57,572 bases of DNA from Paenibacillus sp. N3.4 (GTDB lineage Bacteria > Bacillota > Bacilli > Paenibacillales > NBRC-103111): contig NZ_VRTT01000048.1 in assembly GCF_008017805.1 (NCBI RefSeq), positions 1 through 57,572 on the forward strand, in the 5' to 3' direction. The position numbers and the translations under genes were made by a program. This document shows, in pieces, positions 36,821 through 45,435 of the stretch. The notes below the pieces were generated by a model. The model did not search any database. It was not told the origin of the DNA and was given only the letters and a program-made list of their open reading frames with translations. Each line of letters starts with the position of its first letter. Positions within the stretch are counted from its first letter, which is position 1.

Positions 36821-38338
36821 ATGAGCGACAGACAAACTAAAACAGACGTTATCTTAATTGGTGCCGGAATCATGAGTGCGACTTTAGGGTCACTGCTGAA
36901 AGAATTAGTGCCGGATTGGAAAATTACAGTGTTTGAGAGGCTTGCAAGTGCAGGAGAGGAAAGCTCAAACGAATGGCATAATGCGGGAACGGGACATTCT
37001 TCACTGTGCGAGCTTAACTACACCGTCGAAAAACCGGACGGATCCATAGATATTAGTAAAGCTATAAAAACGAATGAAGAGTATCAGGTTTCAAAGCAGT
37101 TTTGGTCTTATCTTGTAAACACGAATCTGATTCGTAATCCGCGAGACTTTATCATGCCATTGCCTCATATGAGTTTAATACAAGGGAAACAAAATGTAGC
37201 GTTTCTAAAGAAACGATTTGAAGCGCTGTCTAACAATCCTCTATTTCAAGGGATGGAATTCTCCGATAACCCGGAAAAATTGATGGAATGGATTCCGCTT
37301 ATTATGAAAGACCGGACATTGAATGAACCTATAGCAGCAACAAGAATCGAATCTGGTACGGATGTTAACTTTGGCGCTTTAACGCGCATGTTGTTTGACC
37401 ACTTAAAAAGTAAAAACGTCGATTTAAAATTCAAACATAACGTTGATGATCTTAAACGTACTAGCGACGGCTCATGGCAATTGAAAGTGCGGAATGTCGA
37501 CAACGGTATCGTCGAACGCCATACGGCCAAATTCGTCTTTATCGGCGGCGGAGGCGGAAGTCTGCATTTGCTGCAAAAATCCGGTATTCCTGAAGGAAAA
37601 GGTATTGGAGGATTCCCAGTAAGCGGAATATTTATGGTTTGTCAGAAACCAGATATTGTAGAGCAGCATCATGCAAAAGTATACGGAAAAGCTCCGGTTG
37701 GTGCACCTCCTATGTCTGTTCCACATCTGGACACAAGATTTATTGACAATAAAAAATCATTGTTCTTTGGACCGTTTGCCGGATTCTCTCCAAAGTTTTT
37801 AAAATTCGGTTCTATGTTTGATTTGTTAACTTCCGTAAAAACGGATAATCTCGTAACTATGCTCGCCGCGGGCGTAGGAAACGTTTCATTGACAAAGTAC
37901 TTGATCAAGGAAGTTATGTTATCGAAAGAAAAACGCATGGAAGCTTTACGGGATTTTGTCCCGAACGCCAAAAGCGAGGATTGGGATTTGGTGGTAGCAG
38001 GTCAGCGTGTGCAAGTGATAAAAAATACCGCTGCCGGTAAAGGATCGCTTCAATTTGGTACGGAAGTTATCAGTGCCGCGGATGGATCCATTGCTGCCTT
38101 GCTTGGCGCTTCTCCGGGTGCTTCTACCGCTGTTTCCGTCATGCTCGAGTTAATAGAAAAATGCTTCCCGCAACATATAAAAGCGTGGGAATCGAAAATA
38201 AAAGAAATGATTCCTTCTTATGGCGAGGTACTTTTGAAAAATCCAGCGCTTATCGAAGAGATTCATGCTACAACAGCACGGACGCTTGGTCTAAACGAAA
38301 ACTTGTCGTTACAGTTAGCAGGCGGAACCGTATCATAA
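36821..38338 (+). CDS. mqo: Malate:quinone oxidoreductase
   Basis: A 505-residue FAD enzyme that oxidises L-malate to oxaloacetate and passes electrons to the quinone pool at the inner face of the cytoplasmic membrane (TCA cycle/respiration). The N-terminal dinucleotide fold VILIGAGIMSATLG, the SSNEWHNAGTGHSSLCELNYT block and the conserved region FIGGGGGSLHLLQKSGIPEG are diagnostic of Mqo. Length is that of the family. AAGGA precedes ATG 36821. Monocistronic, bounded by terminators on both sides. Confidence 0.95.
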   Translation: MSDRQTKTDVILIGAGIMSATLGSLLKELVPDWKITVFERLASAGEESSNEWHNAGTGHSSLCELNYTVEKPDGSIDISKAIKTNEEYQVSKQFWSYLVNTNLIRNPRDFIMPLPHMSLIQGKQNVAFLKKRFEALSNNPLFQGMEFSDNPEKLMEWIPLIMKDRTLNEPIAATRIESGTDVNFGALTRMLFDHLKSKNVDLKFKHNVDDLKRTSDGSWQLKVRNVDNGIVERHTAKFVFIGGGGGSLHLLQKSGIPEGKGIGGFPVSGIFMVCQKPDIVEQHHAKVYGKAPVGAPPMSVPHLDTRFIDNKKSLFFGPFAGFSPKFLKFGSMFDLLTSVKTDNLVTMLAAGVGNVSLTKYLIKEVMLSKEKRMEALRDFVPNAKSEDWDLVVAGQRVQVIKNTAAGKGSLQFGTEVISAADGSIAALLGASPGASTAVSVMLELIEKCFPQHIKAWESKIKEMIPSYGEVLLKNPALIEEIHATTARTLGLNENLSLQLAGGTVS

Positions 38339-38360
38339 TTAACTCATAAACAACTAGAAC

Positions 38361-38391
38361 AAGGCTTCCGGCATGATCGGTGGCCTTTTGT
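38361..38391 (+). terminator. Intrinsic terminator of mqo
   Basis: AAGGC..CCG pairs with CGG..GCCTT, followed by TTTTG, 22 bp after the mqo stop. Confidence 0.65.
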
Positions 38392-38432
38392 TCACCTTAT
38401 GGATAGGATAAAAAGGGAGGATGATTCAGGTT

Positions 38433-38867
38433 ATGAACAACCTTACGAAATTTATAATATTAAAGCCAGCTAATGAAGTATTCGAAGCTTTTGTAGACCC
38501 TTCAAAAATCGGGAATTTTTGGTTCTCATCGAGTTCTGAAAGATGGGAACAAGGGAAGACGGTTACTTTACGATACGATGAATACGATGCTCAAGTGAGA
38601 ATAGAGGTATTGGAAGTTGAGGTAAATAAGAAAATCGTGTTTCAGTGGGGTGTGAATGGGGAAGGGCATATGGTTACGATTTCGCTTAAAGAGTCTGATA
38701 ACACCGGTACAATAATTGAAGTCAACGAAGAAGGTTTTAATGAAAACGATGACCAGTTAATAAGTCAATTAATAGATAATAAAGAAGGTTGGGTTTATAT
38801 GTTGACTTGTTTAAAGGGTTATTTGGAATTTGGTGTTAACAAATTGAGAGCAGGATTAGTTAAATAA
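38433..38867 (+). CDS. SRPBCC/AHSA1-like protein
   Basis: A 144-residue protein of the START/Bet v1-like superfamily (AHSA1 group): an N-terminal strand-helix (IILKPANEVFEAFVDPSKIGNF, cited in part), the W-F turn, then a beta-sheet ending in the amphipathic helix GWVYMLTCLKGYLEFG. Such proteins bind hydrophobic ligands or act as co-factors; no specific role can be given. ATG 38433 lies 12 bases after GGGAGG; ATG 38421 in the same frame directly abuts that site and is less likely. Ends before a strong terminator; a single-gene unit. Confidence 0.85.
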   Translation: MNNLTKFIILKPANEVFEAFVDPSKIGNFWFSSSSERWEQGKTVTLRYDEYDAQVRIEVLEVEVNKKIVFQWGVNGEGHMVTISLKESDNTGTIIEVNEEGFNENDDQLISQLIDNKEGWVYMLTCLKGYLEFGVNKLRAGLVK

Positions 38868-38893
38868 CGGAAAACACAATCATACTCCCAGAC

Positions 38894-38924
38894 AAGGCTG
38901 CCGGCACGTTCGGCAGTCTTTTGC
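38894..38924 (+). terminator. Intrinsic terminator
   Basis: AAGGCTGCCG pairs with CGGCAGTCTT (one G-T pair) around a 7-base loop, followed by TTTTG. Confidence 0.7.
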
Positions 38925-39045
38925 TTAATTAACGGAAAGAATAATTGAACAGGGCAGACTGCCGTAGAAGTTTATTCTTTGTATCTCTTTGAAATATGGG
39001 GACCGATTGGCTCATTGACGAGAGAGATGGATCAATGATCAATTA

Positions 39046-39074
39046 TTGACTGCACGGTCAAAAAGTGTTATGTT
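39046..39074 (+). promoter_or_regulatory. Promoter of tetR-type gene with embedded operator
   Basis: TTGACT (39046-39051), exactly 17 bp, then TATGTT (39069-39074). The same TTGACT forms the left arm of a 16-bp inverted repeat, TTGAC-TGCACG-GTCAA, at 39046-39061. The repeat occurs again at 39675-39690 before the flavin oxidoreductase gene. The predicted transcription start falls on or next to the ATG at 39081. Confidence 0.65.
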
Positions 39075-39080
39075 TAACCC

Positions 39081-39656
39081 ATGAGCAGACCAAGAGAATT
39101 TGATGTCGATCGTGCATTGCACCAGTCTATGGAAGTGTTCTGGACCAAAGGATTTAAGTCGACCTCCTATGAGGATCTAACTCGAACAACCGGGGTTAAA
39201 AAGCAAAGTTTGTATTGTGTATTTAACGATAAACGAGTTTTGTTCCTTAAGGCATTAGCACACTATCGCGAACAGAGTATAGCGCTACTGGAAGAGCTGG
39301 AAGCGCAGAACATGTCCCCACTTGAAAAGCTTGAGTCTTTAAGCAGGTCACTTCTAGAGAATGAAGCCATGTGCAAAGGATGCTTGATGGTAAATTCCGC
39401 ACTGGAGTTCGGAACAGATGACGAGCAGGTCACCTGCGAAATAGAGCTGATGTTCGCTGAAGCCGAACATATACTAGAGAAGATCATCATAAGCGGTCAG
39501 AAGCAGAAGATGATTACGACCCGTTTTTCAAGCAAAGAGCTTGCAGCTTATCTGAACAACGCTATTCTCGGCGTTAGAATCCTAGAGAAATCAGGTGCGT
39601 CTAGGGAACAGATCGAGGCGGTATTGCGTACGTCTTTTGCGATGATTTCGCCTTGA
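39081..39656 (+). CDS. TetR/AcrR-family transcriptional repressor
   Basis: A 191-residue regulator with the N-terminal TetR helix-turn-helix (DLTRTTGVKKQSLYCVFNDK at about 34-53) and an all-helical effector-binding domain. Its ATG has no upstream purine-rich site, and the likely -10 element ends only six bases before it, so the mRNA may be leaderless. Putative operators sharing TTGAC-N6-GTCAA lie over its own promoter and between it and the old-yellow-enzyme gene, so it most likely represses both and is released by an electrophile or similar inducer. Confidence 0.9.
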   Translation: MSRPREFDVDRALHQSMEVFWTKGFKSTSYEDLTRTTGVKKQSLYCVFNDKRVLFLKALAHYREQSIALLEELEAQNMSPLEKLESLSRSLLENEAMCKGCLMVNSALEFGTDDEQVTCEIELMFAEAEHILEKIIISGQKQKMITTRFSSKELAAYLNNAILGVRILEKSGASREQIEAVLRTSFAMISP

Positions 39657-39674
39657 TCTTTTTTTGTTGAGATA

Positions 39675-39690
39675 TTGACTGTGTAGTCAA
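39675..39690. promoter_or_regulatory. Second TetR-type operator, upstream of the OYE gene
   Basis: TTGAC-TGTGTA-GTCAA, with the same arms and spacing as the site at 39046-39061. TTGACT may double as a -35 element, but no good -10 follows at the standard spacing. Confidence 0.6.
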
Positions 39691-39851
39691 GAATAGAAAA
39701 TGGATGACCAACATGATATTAAAGGAGGTGGTGCTTTCGAAACTCCCCCTTTGGATGAATATCCAAATTTAATTATAGCTGATCTTTAACGCAGGCGACT
39801 GGCCTGAGATATATCTAAGCATTTTTACTAATACTAACTTTGGAGGCTATT

Positions 39852-40892
39852 ATGAATTATTCTCAATCAGTAGAACCCCTATTTAAATCTTTTGAATTAG
39901 GCAATTTGAAATTATCTAATCGGATCGTAATGGCACCGATGACCCGTCAATTTTCTCCGAACGGCGTACCAGGTGCAGATGTAGCTTTCTACTACCGTCA
40001 CAGAGCTGAGAATGGCGTGGGACTTATTGTGACAGAAGGAACGGTGATTAATCATCCGGATGCTTCCAATCAGGTCAACGTTCCGCACTTTTATGGTGAA
40101 GCTGCATTAAACGGCTGGGCAAACGTGGTGTCAGCGGTACATGAGGCAGGCGGACGGATCATACCACAAATTTGGCATATGGGAGCTCGAGGCCATGTTG
40201 GTGATTATTCGGAAGCGGAAATTGCTGAGATCGTCCAAGCTTTCGCACAGGCAGCATCGGAAGCCAAGCGACTTGGGTTCGATGGCATTGAGCTGCACGG
40301 CGCGCATGGATATCTAATCGATCAATTCCTTTGGGAAAAGACCAACCCGCGCACCGATCGCTATGGTGGTAACATGCTTGCGCGCACACGCTTTGCCGTG
40401 GAGGTCATCGAAGCCTGTCGTCAGGCAGTCGGACCAGAATTCCCGATTGTACTTCGTTTATCGCAATGGAAAGCGAGTGATTACACAGCGAAATTGGCTG
40501 AAACTCCGGCACAGTTGGAGCAGTTCCTGACACCACTTGTTGATGCGGGCGTGGATATTTTCCACTGTTCCACTCGCCGCTTCTGGGAGCCAGAGTTCGA
40601 GGGCTCTGACCTGAATTTTGCCGGATGGACCAAAAAGTTGACGGGCAAACCGACGATTTCAGTTGGATCCGTTGGCCTTGATGGTGATTTTACGAGTCTT
40701 TTCACCGAAGGAAAGGGAGCAAATAATGTCGGGATTGATGATTTGATCCAAAAACTCGAACGTGAAGAATTTGACTTGGTTGCCATCGGCCGTGCACTAT
40801 TGGCAGATCCAGCTTGGGCAACGAAAATTCGCGAAGGTCGGACAGATGAATGGATTCCTTTTACAACAGAGGCATTAAAGACACTTAATTAA
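39852..40892 (+). CDS. NADH:flavin oxidoreductase, old yellow enzyme family
   Basis: A 346-residue FMN-containing ene-reductase that reduces activated C=C bonds of electrophiles with NAD(P)H in the cytoplasm. Seen: the N-terminal FMN-binding stretch LSNRIVMAPMTR, the substrate-binding pair in ELHGAHGYLIDQFLW and the FMN-phosphate region SVGSVGL...VAIGRALLADP. ATG 39852 follows GGAGG; the frame from TTG 39840 overlaps that site. Controlled, by inference, by the TetR-type gene just upstream. Confidence 0.92.
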   Translation: MNYSQSVEPLFKSFELGNLKLSNRIVMAPMTRQFSPNGVPGADVAFYYRHRAENGVGLIVTEGTVINHPDASNQVNVPHFYGEAALNGWANVVSAVHEAGGRIIPQIWHMGARGHVGDYSEAEIAEIVQAFAQAASEAKRLGFDGIELHGAHGYLIDQFLWEKTNPRTDRYGGNMLARTRFAVEVIEACRQAVGPEFPIVLRLSQWKASDYTAKLAETPAQLEQFLTPLVDAGVDIFHCSTRRFWEPEFEGSDLNFAGWTKKLTGKPTISVGSVGLDGDFTSLFTEGKGANNVGIDDLIQKLEREEFDLVAIGRALLADPAWATKIREGRTDEWIPFTTEALKTLN

Positions 40893-40917
40893 GTGTTGAT
40901 ATAACGTCGCATGCATG

Positions 40918-40960
40918 TTAAAAAGCAGTGTCGGACCTTGGTCTGCCACTGCTTTTTTCT
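40918..40960 (+). terminator. Intrinsic terminator
   Basis: AAAAGCAGTG pairs with CACTGCTTTT around a 16-base loop, followed by TTCT; between the OYE gene and the convergent LysR gene. Confidence 0.8.
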
Positions 40961-41065
40961 AATGAGTCTGCTAAGCTTTTATCCTATGCTCAGACACTAC
41001 CACTTGTATGTTTGCGCATAGTTGCAAAAACTTCAATCGGAGTATCCTTATTTGCAGTTATGAAT

Positions 41066-41951
41066 TTATCGAACAAGGTCAATAAACTTTTTTGCTGAAC
41101 TGGAAAGAGGCATATTGCGCATCGTCATAATCCCTACTTGAGAGGGCGGCAGTTGTACGTCTAATTGAATCTCGAAGAGGGAGCCCTCTTCGAGCTCTCT
41201 CGAAATAAATTCTCTGGTTATGTAAGAGATTCCGTGTCCTTTCCGCGCAAACTCGATGAGAAGATCTACGCTCCCGACCTCGATTTCAGGCTTGAGTTTA
41301 TAGCCGTAGCTTTGAAATAATTCCGTAATGGCCATTCGTGCCCGGCTATTTCGTGAGAAAAGGATCACAGGATACTGCAGAAGCATATCCAATGAAAGAA
41401 TCACGTCCTTTAGTTCGGCATAACGGGCCCCTGCCACAAAACAATCCTTTAGCTGGATACTCTCCCTCACTTCAAGCTGAGCATCTACAATAGGCATACG
41501 AACCACGCCTAAATCAATTCTACCTTCTTTTAAAAAGGATATAATCTCCGGCGTGGTTCCATGATTCAGCTGAAGTCTGATGCCGGGTTTCTTCTGATGA
41601 AAGTCTTCCAAGTACGGAAGCAGATAGTGCTTGAACAGCGAGTCGCTTCCGCCAATCCGCAGTTCTCCGCTCTCCAGATTTTTAAGCGCGGCCATTTTTT
41701 CCTCGGCTCGCGATATGAAGTTCTGAGACTGCTCAATATAGGGAATAAAGTATGGTGCCCTCTTGTGTCAGTGCAACACCTTTCGAACTCCTGTAAAACA
41801 AAGCAATGCCAAAGCTGTCTTCTAGCTGTTTGATGGCGTGGCTCACACTAGGTTGGGTGATATAAAGGGCCTTGGCAGCCTGAGTTAAACTGCCTGTCTT
41901 GGCAGCCCAATAAAAAACCTTATACAATTCGTAATTATTGTTCATAGACAT
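41066..41951 (-). pseudogene. LysR-family transcriptional regulator, frameshifted
   Basis: N-terminal winged helix (YWAAKTGSLTQAAKALYITQ and PSVSHAIKQLEDSFG) in the frame from ATG 41951, with AGGAG upstream on the minus strand. The frame stops at 41733; the effector-binding domain (LRIGGSDSLFKHYLLPYLED onwards) continues in another frame from just upstream of 41695 to 41066. A one-base change at the G-run 41741-41743 (one extra base, or two lost) restores about 294 residues, normal for LysR. It is divergent from zwf, the classical layout for a LysR regulator and its target, so it may control the pentose-phosphate genes or be an unrelated neighbour. Confidence 0.8.
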
Positions 41952-42127
41952 GATCTATAGCTCCTGTGAAATATAGTAATTTCTCTTATAGATGATATGT
42001 GTATTATAGTGGAATTACGAAAAAGAAACCAGAGCTTGCGGATTAGAAAGCGATCATCGTGCTGTTGCAGCCGCTGTCGCCAATGCCGGATGATCAAGAG
42101 TGTTCTGTTGGAAGGAGTAAGGAATTA
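41952..42127. promoter_or_regulatory. Divergent lysR/zwf control region
   Basis: AT-rich. An inverted repeat ATCTATA (41953-41959) / TATAGAT (41987-41993), possibly a LysR-type binding site, lies next to the lysR start. The zwf ribosome binding site GGAAGGAG is at about 42110-42117. Confidence 0.35.
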
Positions 42128-43600
42128 ATGGAACCAACCACATTTATCTTATTTGGAGCAACAGGGGATTTAGCCAAAAGAAAAATTTACCCTGCCTTGT
42201 ATAATTTGTTTGTCGATCAGAAGCTGCCGCAATCATTCTCCTTGATTGGTCTTGGAAGAAAAGAAGTGTCTGATGAATCATTTCAGGCAAATGTCGAGAA
42301 ATCAATCCGTATGTTTTCAAGACGCGAAGCACAAGATCCTGAATTAATGAAAAATTTCTCGCGTTCATTTAGCTATAGTGTACTAGATACAGGCCGTAAA
42401 GCAGATTACCAGAAGCTGCTGCAGCAGATAGAACAACGGGAAGAAGAGCTTCACATTTCACCGAATCGTATGTTTTATTTATCTGTCGGACCTGAACATT
42501 TTGAAACGATTGCAGCCAACATCGAGGAAAGCGGTCTTGGTTCCGCTAGTGGCTGGAAGCGATTGTTGATCGAGAAGCCTTTTGGCTATGATTTGCAATC
42601 CGCTCGACTTTTAAATCAAAATTTGACCAAAGCTTTCTCCGAACATGAAATATTCCGAATTGATCACTATCTTGGCAAGCCGATGGTACAGAAACTTGAG
42701 ATACTGCAACAAAATCCGGTACTTCAGGCATTATGGACCAATCATTACATTGCTAACGTACAGATAACGGCAAACGAAACTGTCGGCGTAGAAGAAAGAG
42801 CTGGTTATTACGATCATGTAGGCGCAGTAAGAGACATGTTCCAAAACCATATGTTGCAATTGCTTATGATGCTGACTAGCCACCTTCCGAATAACAGCAA
42901 CTCCGAAATGGTGCGCTTTAAGAAGAAAATGGTGATGGAATCCCTCGAGCCGTTTCAAAAACAGGAGGTTAGCGCAAGTGTAATCCGCGGGCAGTACAAA
43001 GAAGGAGTCATTCAAGGAAAGTGGGTAGCCGCTTATACTTCTGAGCCAGGTATTGCCGCTACATCCATGAACGATACTTTTATTGCCGCTAGATTGCAGA
43101 TTGATGATTTCTTTTGGCGGGGAGTTCCTTTTTATATTCGTACAGGAAAACGAATGAAGGAGAAGTCAACGAGGATTGTACTTGAGTTCAAAGATCCACT
43201 TAAGCAGTTGTCTCATGTAAATGATGATAATAAAGCACCTAATCTTCTGGTATTTGAAATTAGTCCTAACGAAGGCATTACACTGCAATTGAATACGAGG
43301 GATCCGCAGCATAAAGGGGAATTCAAGCCCCTTCAAATCAACTTTCATGAGAGTGGAGACGATGTTCCTGAGGCTTACGAAAATTTGATTTATGACGCAC
43401 TACATGGAGACCCCACGTTCTTTGCACATTGGGACGAAGTGGAATTGTCTTGGAAATGGGTTCAGCCTATTTTAGAAGCATTTCAAGAGAATCTGGTTCC
43501 GCTTTATCCGTATTCTGCGGGCACTTACGGACCTATCGAGTCCGATGCATTATTGGCAGAGGACGGCTATCATTGGTGGTTCGATACCAAACCTGAATAA
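42128..43600 (+). CDS. zwf: Glucose-6-phosphate 1-dehydrogenase
   Basis: A 490-residue NADP-dependent enzyme oxidising glucose-6-phosphate to 6-phosphogluconolactone, the entry to the oxidative pentose phosphate pathway. NADP-binding GATGDLAKRKIYP near the N-terminus and the active-site signature RIDHYLGK at about 177-184 are intact. ATG 42128 lies after GGAAGGAGTAAGGA; the open frame upstream from 42059 lacks such a site. gnd follows 53 bp downstream in the same direction. Confidence 0.95.
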   Translation: MEPTTFILFGATGDLAKRKIYPALYNLFVDQKLPQSFSLIGLGRKEVSDESFQANVEKSIRMFSRREAQDPELMKNFSRSFSYSVLDTGRKADYQKLLQQIEQREEELHISPNRMFYLSVGPEHFETIAANIEESGLGSASGWKRLLIEKPFGYDLQSARLLNQNLTKAFSEHEIFRIDHYLGKPMVQKLEILQQNPVLQALWTNHYIANVQITANETVGVEERAGYYDHVGAVRDMFQNHMLQLLMMLTSHLPNNSNSEMVRFKKKMVMESLEPFQKQEVSASVIRGQYKEGVIQGKWVAAYTSEPGIAATSMNDTFIAARLQIDDFFWRGVPFYIRTGKRMKEKSTRIVLEFKDPLKQLSHVNDDNKAPNLLVFEISPNEGITLQLNTRDPQHKGEFKPLQINFHESGDDVPEAYENLIYDALHGDPTFFAHWDEVELSWKWVQPILEAFQENLVPLYPYSAGTYGPIESDALLAEDGYHWWFDTKPE

Positions 43601-43653
43601 GAATATAAAGTGTTTATTCGCTAAAGGAAAGAATGACAGGGAGGTAATTTACA

Positions 43654-45071
43654 ATGAAAAAACAGCAAATTGGCGTAGTCGGCTTGGCCGTAATGGGTAA
43701 AAATATAGCCTTAAATATTGAAAGCAAAGGGTTCTCGGTTGCTATATATAATCGTTCACCAGAGAAAACGAATGAACTTCTGGCGGAAGCACATGAAAAG
43801 AACCTTGTTGGCACTTACAGCGCCGAAGAATTCGTCCAATCGCTTGAATCGCCGCGTAAAATATTAATTATGGTAAAAGCGGGACAACCTACAGATGATA
43901 CCATTAATCAGCTTGTGCCTTACTTAAGTCAAGGGGATATTCTAATCGACGGCGGTAACGCCTATTTCCATGATACACAAAGAAGAAATAAAGAACTTCA
44001 AGCTAAAGGATTACACTTTATCGGCGCGGGCGTTTCGGGCGGCGAAGAGGGGGCGCTTAATGGCCCTGCGATTATGCCAGGTGGGCAAAAAGACGCATAT
44101 GAACTGGTAGAGCCAATCTTGACCGCTATTTCGGCCAAAGTGAATGGCGATCCTTGCTCGACCTATATCGGAGAAGACGGCGCTGGTCATTATGTTAAAA
44201 TGGTACACAACGGCATTGAATACGGTGATATGCAGCTTATTGGCGAAGCGTATCACTTGTTGAAGGATGTATTGAACTTAAATACAAATGAACTGAAAGA
44301 CATTTTCTCCGAATGGAATAATGGTGAACTGGATAGTTATTTGATCGAAATCACGGCTCATATTTTCGGGAAGACTGATCCAGATACAGGCAAACCGATG
44401 GTAGATGTCATACTCGATTCGGCAGGACAAAAAGGAACCGGAAAATGGACAAGCCAAAGCGCGTTGGATTTGGGTGTTCCATTGTCCATTATTACCGAAT
44501 CCGTGTTGCGCGGTTTATCTCGGCGATGAAAGAAGAACGAGTGGCCGCAAGCAAGTGTTTGAATGGGCCTACGACATCAAGCTATGTCGGCAATCCTAAA
44601 GATTTCATCGAGGCTGTTCGTAAAGCTTTGTATACCAGTAAAATCGCTTCGTATGCGCAAGGATTTGCACAAATGAGAGCTGCTTCTGACGCGTATAATT
44701 GGCATTTAAACTATGGCAACATTGCGATGATATTCCGCGGTGGATGTATTATCCGAGCAAGGTTTTTACAAAATATTAAGGATGCTTATGACCGTGAGCC
44801 AGCTCTGAAAAACTTGTTTTTGGACGAATATTTCAGAGGGATTATAGAAAACTACCAGGAAGCTTGGAGAAATGTCATATCGATTGCCGTAACTAGGGGC
44901 ATCCCGGTCCCTGCTTTCACTTCCGCATTATCCTATTATGACAGCTATCGTACAGAGAGGCTGCCGGCTAACTTACTGCAAGCACAAAGGGATTACTTTG
45001 GGGCGCATACGTTTGAGCGGCTTGATCAAAAGGGAAGCTTTCATTTTCAATGGATGGAAAATAACGAGTAA
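43654..45071 (+). pseudogene. gnd: 6-phosphogluconate dehydrogenase (decarboxylating), frameshifted
   Basis: Converts 6-phosphogluconate to ribulose-5-phosphate and CO2 with NADP. Cofactor loop VVGLAVMGKNIALNI, GAGVSGGEEGALNGPAIMPG and the catalytic KMVHNGIEYGDMQLIGE segment are all present. The first frame ends at 44529; the rest continues in another frame to 45071. One T missing at 44506-44507 (GTGTTGCG, expected GTGTTTGCG) restores ITESVFARFISAMKEERV and a 472-residue protein, the normal length. As a conserved central-metabolism gene with a homopolymer break, this is a strong candidate for a sequencing error. GGGAGG precedes ATG 43654. Confidence 0.88.
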
Positions 45072-45435
45072 CATTTTTAGTGCAATCTTTAAAGTTTAAC
45101 CAAAACAGCAAAATGGGCACTCCTACGGATGGTCATGAAATTCAAACTTCATGATTCTAGTCATAGGAGTGCTTTTCATTTGTCGATTTTCCGTATCTAA
45201 TCAATGAACTGTTCTTTTCAAAACCAAATGTCATGAACTTTATCCAATTCCCGATTTTGGCTTTACCGACAGGTATCTTTGAGGTGAAAGAAGAGGAAAC
45301 ACTTCGGCCTATGGATTAAGCTAGAAGGGCAGATTCTCTGAGTGTAAAGAGCAGTTGGTTGTCCTAGCGGAGACGAAATTGCTAGATGACTAATAGAATC
45401 CAAATTCTATCGTTGGCTCGATTGCCGGTATTCAG
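45072..45435. other. Gene-free stretch after gnd
   Basis: Contains the gnd terminator (45117-45177). Beyond it, no ORF, promoter or repeat that I can support; no ribosome binding site precedes the ATG at 45436. Confidence 0.45.
45117..45177 (+). terminator. Intrinsic terminator of zwf-gnd
   Basis: Outer stem GCACTCCTA/TAGGAGTGC, inner stem TCATGAA/TTCATGA, then TTTTC. The long two-part stem is unusual but strong. Confidence 0.75.

Noticed and set aside
39721..39768. Strong AAAGGAGG site between tetR and the OYE gene, possible 13-codon ORF
   Set aside because: The nearest in-frame GTG is only two bases away and the next ATG 26 bases away, so no start is at a usable distance; the OYE gene has its own GGAGG.
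41953..41993. Inverted repeat ATCTATA/TATAGAT as a definite LysR operator
   Set aside because: AT-rich 7-bp arms 27 bp apart are easily met by chance; kept only as a mention in the divergent control region.
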